DNA from: an uncultured Prochlorococcus sp.
GTDB taxonomy: Bacteria; Cyanobacteriota; Cyanobacteriia; PCC-6307; Cyanobiaceae
Direction: 5' to 3'
DNA length: 41,004 nt
Assembly: GCA_902628235.1 (NCBI GenBank)
Contig: CACOMD010000006.1
Location: 1 to 41,004 of the forward strand
Both the position numbers and the translations under genes were made by a program. Positions 38,078-41,004 of this stretch are shown here, piece by piece. Position 1 is the first letter of the stretch. Each line of letters opens with the position of its first letter. The notes below the pieces were generated by a model. That model was not told the DNA's origin. It was given only the letters and a program-made list of their open reading frames with translations, and searched no databases.

Positions 38078-38539
38078 GTGGGAAATTTAGCTACTCCTGT
38101 CAATAGCGGATATGTAACGAAAGCATTTATCAATAATTTACCTTTTTATAGAACAGGTATTTCAAATAATTTTCGAGGTTTAGAGACTGGAGCGGCTTTT
38201 GGCTATTTATTATATGGCCCATTCACGATGACAGGTCCACTACGAAATTCAGATTTTGCTTTAACTGTTGGTTTATTGGGAGCTATTGGCGCAGTTCATA
38301 TATTAACTGCATTGCTATTACTATATAATTCTCCAGGGAAATCACCAAATGTTCAACCTCAAGACTGTACTGTAGATAATCCACCAAAAGATCTTTTTAC
38401 AAGAGAAGGTTGGAACGATTTTACAAGTGGTTTTTGGTTAGGAGGATGTGGAGGAGCGGTATTTGCATGGCTTATCTGTGGGACATTGCATCTTGATACA
38501 ATAATGCCAATGATTAAAAGTCTAGGGAACGCAGGTTAA
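38078..38539 (+). CDS. psaL: Photosystem I subunit XI (PsaL), N-terminus disrupted or missing
   Basis: PsaL joins photosystem I monomers into trimers. The sequence [20 protein letters not shown], then [54 protein letters not shown] and [12 protein letters not shown] is clear PsaL with three hydrophobic helices. The GTG at 38078 is only a formal start: the same frame upstream still encodes [22 protein letters not shown], which is PsaL-like, but has no ATG, GTG or TTG. One extra A in the A-run 38004-38007 would join it to ATG 38001. It may be a damaged copy, a rare-start gene or a sequence error. Confidence 0.85.
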   Translation: MGNLATPVNSGYVTKAFINNLPFYRTGISNNFRGLETGAAFGYLLYGPFTMTGPLRNSDFALTVGLLGAIGAVHILTALLLLYNSPGKSPNVQPQDCTVDNPPKDLFTREGWNDFTSGFWLGGCGGAVFAWLICGTLHLDTIMPMIKSLGNAG

Positions 38540-38552
38540 ACTATTAACTTAA

Positions 38553-39308
38553 TTACCTTAAGGTCTTGTTCCATAGATATGACCTCGTAACTCTTCCTGC
38601 ACATATTAATCTAGATCTATAATGTTTTGAAATTTCATCATCACACTGCGATTCATATAATTTTTCTTGAGATATACCATCTCTACCAAATTCAATTCCT
38701 GAAGAATGGTAATAAATACCATTTTGAAAATAAATTGCAACATGATTACATAAATTATTATCTCCAAAAAATAAAAGATCACCCATTTGAAGTTGATCTA
38801 TCTCTCTGGGGAAATTAAAAAGATGGCTACAAAAACGCATAATTTGATAAGAATCTCTAGGTATATATATATTTTGCCGCATAAATGCTGTCTGAATGAG
38901 TCCAGAACAATCGAAGTCAGGTCCTAAAGTTCCTCCCCACTTATATTGATTTAATTGTTTTGACTGCAAATCTATCCAATCTAAAATAAAAGGGATTTTA
39001 TTTTGAATAAATGATTCATCACATATAAATCTCTCTTGACAATGGTTAGAACATCTCTCAATCTCTAATCCTTTTATATTAATCCAACATAAATAACCAT
39101 CTTCAAATAATTGAACTAAATATCTTGATTTATAATTATGATTTTTCCTTTTTAAATCTAACTCTAAAATCCTAAAACACCTATTTTTAGCTATCTCAGT
39201 GACTATTTGTGAACCGACTTCATCCTTATAACCTGATATATTACTTTTTAATCTCCACCAATTGGATGTCGAAAAATTTGTTTGATTAAATAATAGTAAA
39301 GTATTCAT
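38553..39308 (-). CDS. NlpC/P60-family peptidoglycan hydrolase
   Basis: A 251-aa protein. The C-terminal NlpC/P60 papain-like domain has YKWGGTLGPDFDCSGLIQ (catalytic Cys134), CNHVAIYF (His189) and YYHSSG (third polar residue His201), as expected for gamma-D-Glu-diamino acid peptidases of cell-wall peptides. The N-terminal 90 residues look like the SH3-type domains of cyanobacterial members. No signal peptide is obvious, so it may act on recycled peptides in the cytoplasm. It is divergent from the beta-lactamase-like gene, with a 10-bp gap. Confidence 0.9.
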   Translation of the reverse strand: MNTLLLFNQTNFSTSNWWRLKSNISGYKDEVGSQIVTEIAKNRCFRILELDLKRKNHNYKSRYLVQLFEDGYLCWINIKGLEIERCSNHCQERFICDESFIQNKIPFILDWIDLQSKQLNQYKWGGTLGPDFDCSGLIQTAFMRQNIYIPRDSYQIMRFCSHLFNFPREIDQLQMGDLLFFGDNNLCNHVAIYFQNGIYYHSSGIEFGRDGISQEKLYESQCDDEISKHYRSRLICAGRVTRSYLWNKTLR

Positions 39309-39318
39309 ATTTTATTTA

Positions 39319-40203
39319 ATGTCTTTTTATTTTATAAACGAAGAAATAGGTGCGGTTCTAAAAGATATTCTAGCTAAAGTATGCTATGAAAAATATCCTC
39401 TTAACTTTAATAATGTAGCTGTTACTTGGATAAATTATGAAGCAAGATCTAAAAAAGGTTATGGATATGGAATTAATAATCGAAAAAAAATTTACCCTGC
39501 AAGTATAGTTAAATTAGTTTATTCACTAGCAATTTACTATTGGATAGAAAATAAAACAATTTTACGCGACATACAAATAGATGAAGCTATTCAAGCAATG
39601 CTTCAGAATTCTAGCAATGATGCCACAAGTTTTATTGTAGATCTCCTTACTGGAACAACAAGTGGACCCTCATTAGAAAAAGAAATATTTAATACATGGA
39701 AATTTCAGAGATTAATCATTAATGATTGGTTAAAGACTCTAAATTGGGAAGAATTATATGGTTTCAATTGTTGTCAAAAGACATGGGAAGATCGTCCATA
39801 CGGAAGAGAAAAAGATTTCTATGGAACTTCTAACAAAAACAGAAATGCGATGACAACTGATGGAACTGCAAGAATTATGGAAGAAATCATGCAGAATATT
39901 AACTTTAATGAAAACAATATAAATTTAAGGAATTGTTTATTCAGAGAAATTAAGGAACAATCTCAATACAACGATGAAAATAGTCAAATAAAGGGTTTTT
40001 TAGGAGAAGGCTTACCGCAAAAGATTCTTTTTTGGAGTAAAGCAGGTTTGATGACAGAGGCTAGACATGATGCCGCCTGGTGGATTAATGAAAATCAAAG
40101 TAAAACATTACTTGTAGTTTTTACAGAAGGGAAAGAATTTGCAAATGATAATTATTTCTTACCTAAATTTTCAAAAGCAATTTATGAATTCATTCATTCA
40201 TAA
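39319..40203 (+). CDS. Class A beta-lactamase-related serine hydrolase
   Basis: A 294-aa protein with the penicilloyl serine transferase motifs: PASIVKL (Ser62-x-x-Lys65), QNSSNDATS (SxN-like, Ser98-Asn100) and WSKAGLM (Lys241-Ala-Gly in place of KTG). There is no signal peptide, so it is unlikely to be a classical secreted beta-lactamase; a peptidase or esterase role is as likely. The pairing with NlpC/P60 suggests cell-wall peptide turnover. It ends 7 bp from the convergent 67-aa gene. Confidence 0.85.
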   Translation: MSFYFINEEIGAVLKDILAKVCYEKYPLNFNNVAVTWINYEARSKKGYGYGINNRKKIYPASIVKLVYSLAIYYWIENKTILRDIQIDEAIQAMLQNSSNDATSFIVDLLTGTTSGPSLEKEIFNTWKFQRLIINDWLKTLNWEELYGFNCCQKTWEDRPYGREKDFYGTSNKNRNAMTTDGTARIMEEIMQNINFNENNINLRNCLFREIKEQSQYNDENSQIKGFLGEGLPQKILFWSKAGLMTEARHDAAWWINENQSKTLLVVFTEGKEFANDNYFLPKFSKAIYEFIHS

Positions 40204-40210
40204 AAACTTA

Positions 40211-40414
40211 TTAATCTTCCTTAAACTTTTTTACTCTAATTGTATAAGCTTCATAAGGCAGCATTAATATCTTTTCCTTCTCTAGATCCTTATGTATCCA
40301 TTCTCGATATTCAGATAATAAACTATTTCTATCTTTATAATTTAATTCATATAAACGGAGAGCTACATCTTTAAAGATCTCTTTTATTAATTTTTCAAGT
40401 TTTTTATCTTTCAT
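40211..40414 (-). CDS. Unknown 67-aa protein after the recombinase-like gene
   Basis: A small, charged, Lys/Glu-rich protein (MKDKKLEKLIKEIFKDVALR at the N-terminus), probably helical in its first 50 residues. The ATG follows the stop of the recombinase-like gene with no gap (TAGATG), so both are surely translated together. No family is recognised. It may be a partner of that protein. Confidence 0.6.
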   Translation of the reverse strand: MKDKKLEKLIKEIFKDVALRLYELNYKDRNSLLSEYREWIHKDLEKEKILMLPYEAYTIRVKKFKED

Positions 40415-41004
40415 CTAATTAAAGTCCTCTGAATCAAGAATAATTCTTCTTATTGTCGACAATGAAACGCCTGTCTGAGATCTAATAGTTCGATATGAAT
40501 AACCTTCACTTCGCAAACGTAATACTAACGTTTCCTTTATTTCACCAATTTTAGGCCTTCCTCCCAAATTTAAACCAATACTTTTTCTATTTTTAGGAAT
40601 GCTTCTCTTTTTCTCGTCTGAAATATCTTTTTCTAAATTTTCTAATTCTAATAAAAACTTTAGAATTGAAGGCAAAGGTTCATTTTTTTCAGATGATGAG
40701 AAATCGCTAGATAAAACTTTTAAATCTATTCCTTTATTCAATAGTATGTTTAATCCCTTTATACAATCATTCTTAGACCTAAAAACTCTATCTAACTTAT
40801 CTATTATCAAAATATCTCCAGGCGATAAAGCATTAAATGCATTTTGAAGTTCTGTTTTTTTCTCTTCAGTTACACTAATAATCTCAGAAAAAATTAAACT
40901 ACATCCAGAATTATTCAAATCATTAATTTGTTTATTTAAATAATCAATTTCATTATCTATGGCCCTCGCATAACCAATTTGCTTTTGATCTGACTTTTTT
41001 TCCG
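40415..41004 (-). CDS. Serine-recombinase (resolvase)-like protein, 5' partial, catalytic Ser missing
   Basis: The frame runs out of the window at 41004, so the N-terminus is incomplete. A TTG at 40918 is an internal codon: upstream residues KQIGYARAIDNEIDYLNKQ continue the resolvase fold. Visible features are YAR (Arg of the active site), GDILIIDKLDRVFRSKNDC (the LDRxxRS pair of Arg), and a C-terminal helix-turn-helix GGRPKIGEIKETLVLRLRSE followed by YSYRTIRSQTGVSLSTIRRI. In active enzymes YARVS carries the nucleophile; here that position is Ile (YARAI). Strand transfer is therefore unlikely, and a DNA-binding or regulatory role is possible. Confidence 0.8.
   Translation of the reverse strand, partial: EKKSDQKQIGYARAIDNEIDYLNKQINDLNNSGCSLIFSEIISVTEEKKTELQNAFNALSPGDILIIDKLDRVFRSKNDCIKGLNILLNKGIDLKVLSSDFSSSEKNEPLPSILKFLLELENLEKDISDEKKRSIPKNRKSIGLNLGGRPKIGEIKETLVLRLRSEGYSYRTIRSQTGVSLSTIRRIILDSEDFN

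Overview
The window is strongly AT-rich cyanobacterial chromosome. Gene content and order point to Prochlorococcus, most like a low-GC, high-light-type lineage: ppc, speD, ldpA, ndhN, a psaL-like gene, a CAAD-domain membrane protein, a CrtD-like carotenoid oxidoreductase, and the long S10-spc-alpha ribosomal-protein cluster without rpmD. TTG and GTG starts are common and intergenic gaps are short, as in streamlined marine picocyanobacteria. I cannot assign a strain.

Layout. (1) 1-17.7 kb is a mixed housekeeping region. It holds ppc (5' end outside the window) with a small GNAT-like gene, tRNA-Arg(CCG), recF, speD, a LarE-type sulfur transferase, a tandem-duplicated CobO-like P-loop protein, an E1-like/rhodanese fusion (MoeB/ThiF type), a CAAD protein, fructosamine kinase head-to-head with crtD-like, tyrA, a degenerate DinG-like helicase, a DUF2839 protein, and then a leftward block ndhN-ldpA-tRNA-Gln-HAD-recA. 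recA carries a clear cyanobacterial LexA box. (2) 17.7-34 kb is the rightward ribosomal block: rplC-D-W-B, rpsS, rplV, rpsC, rplP, rpmC, rpsQ, rplN-X-E, rpsH, rplF-R, rpsE, rplO, secY, adk, rpmJ, rpsM-K, rpoA, rplQ, truA, rplM, rpsI, rpmE, prfA. It encodes much of both ribosomal subunits plus the Sec translocon, RNA polymerase alpha and release factor 1. (3) 34-36 kb has an HNH protein, alanine racemase and tRNA-Ser(GCT). (4) 36-41 kb is the accessory part: a SET-domain-like protein, a TPR protein built from near-identical 102-bp repeats, a psaL reading frame with no normal start, a divergent NlpC/P60 and class A beta-lactamase-like pair, a 67-aa unknown gene, and a serine-recombinase-like gene that leaves the window and has lost the catalytic serine.

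The most noteworthy points are: recF seems to need a non-canonical (ATT) start; psaL lost its start where it abuts the TPR gene; the TPR gene has an exact 102-bp period suggesting recent repeat expansion; the resolvase-like protein lacks its nucleophile; the MoeB-like protein lacks the zinc cysteines; and structured non-coding segments lie before rplC, before rplE and after tRNA-Ser. I found no CRISPR array, no insertion sequence with terminal repeats, and no recognisable defence island. Nothing here is proven to be a new system; the 36-41 kb segment is the best candidate for lineage-specific biology.
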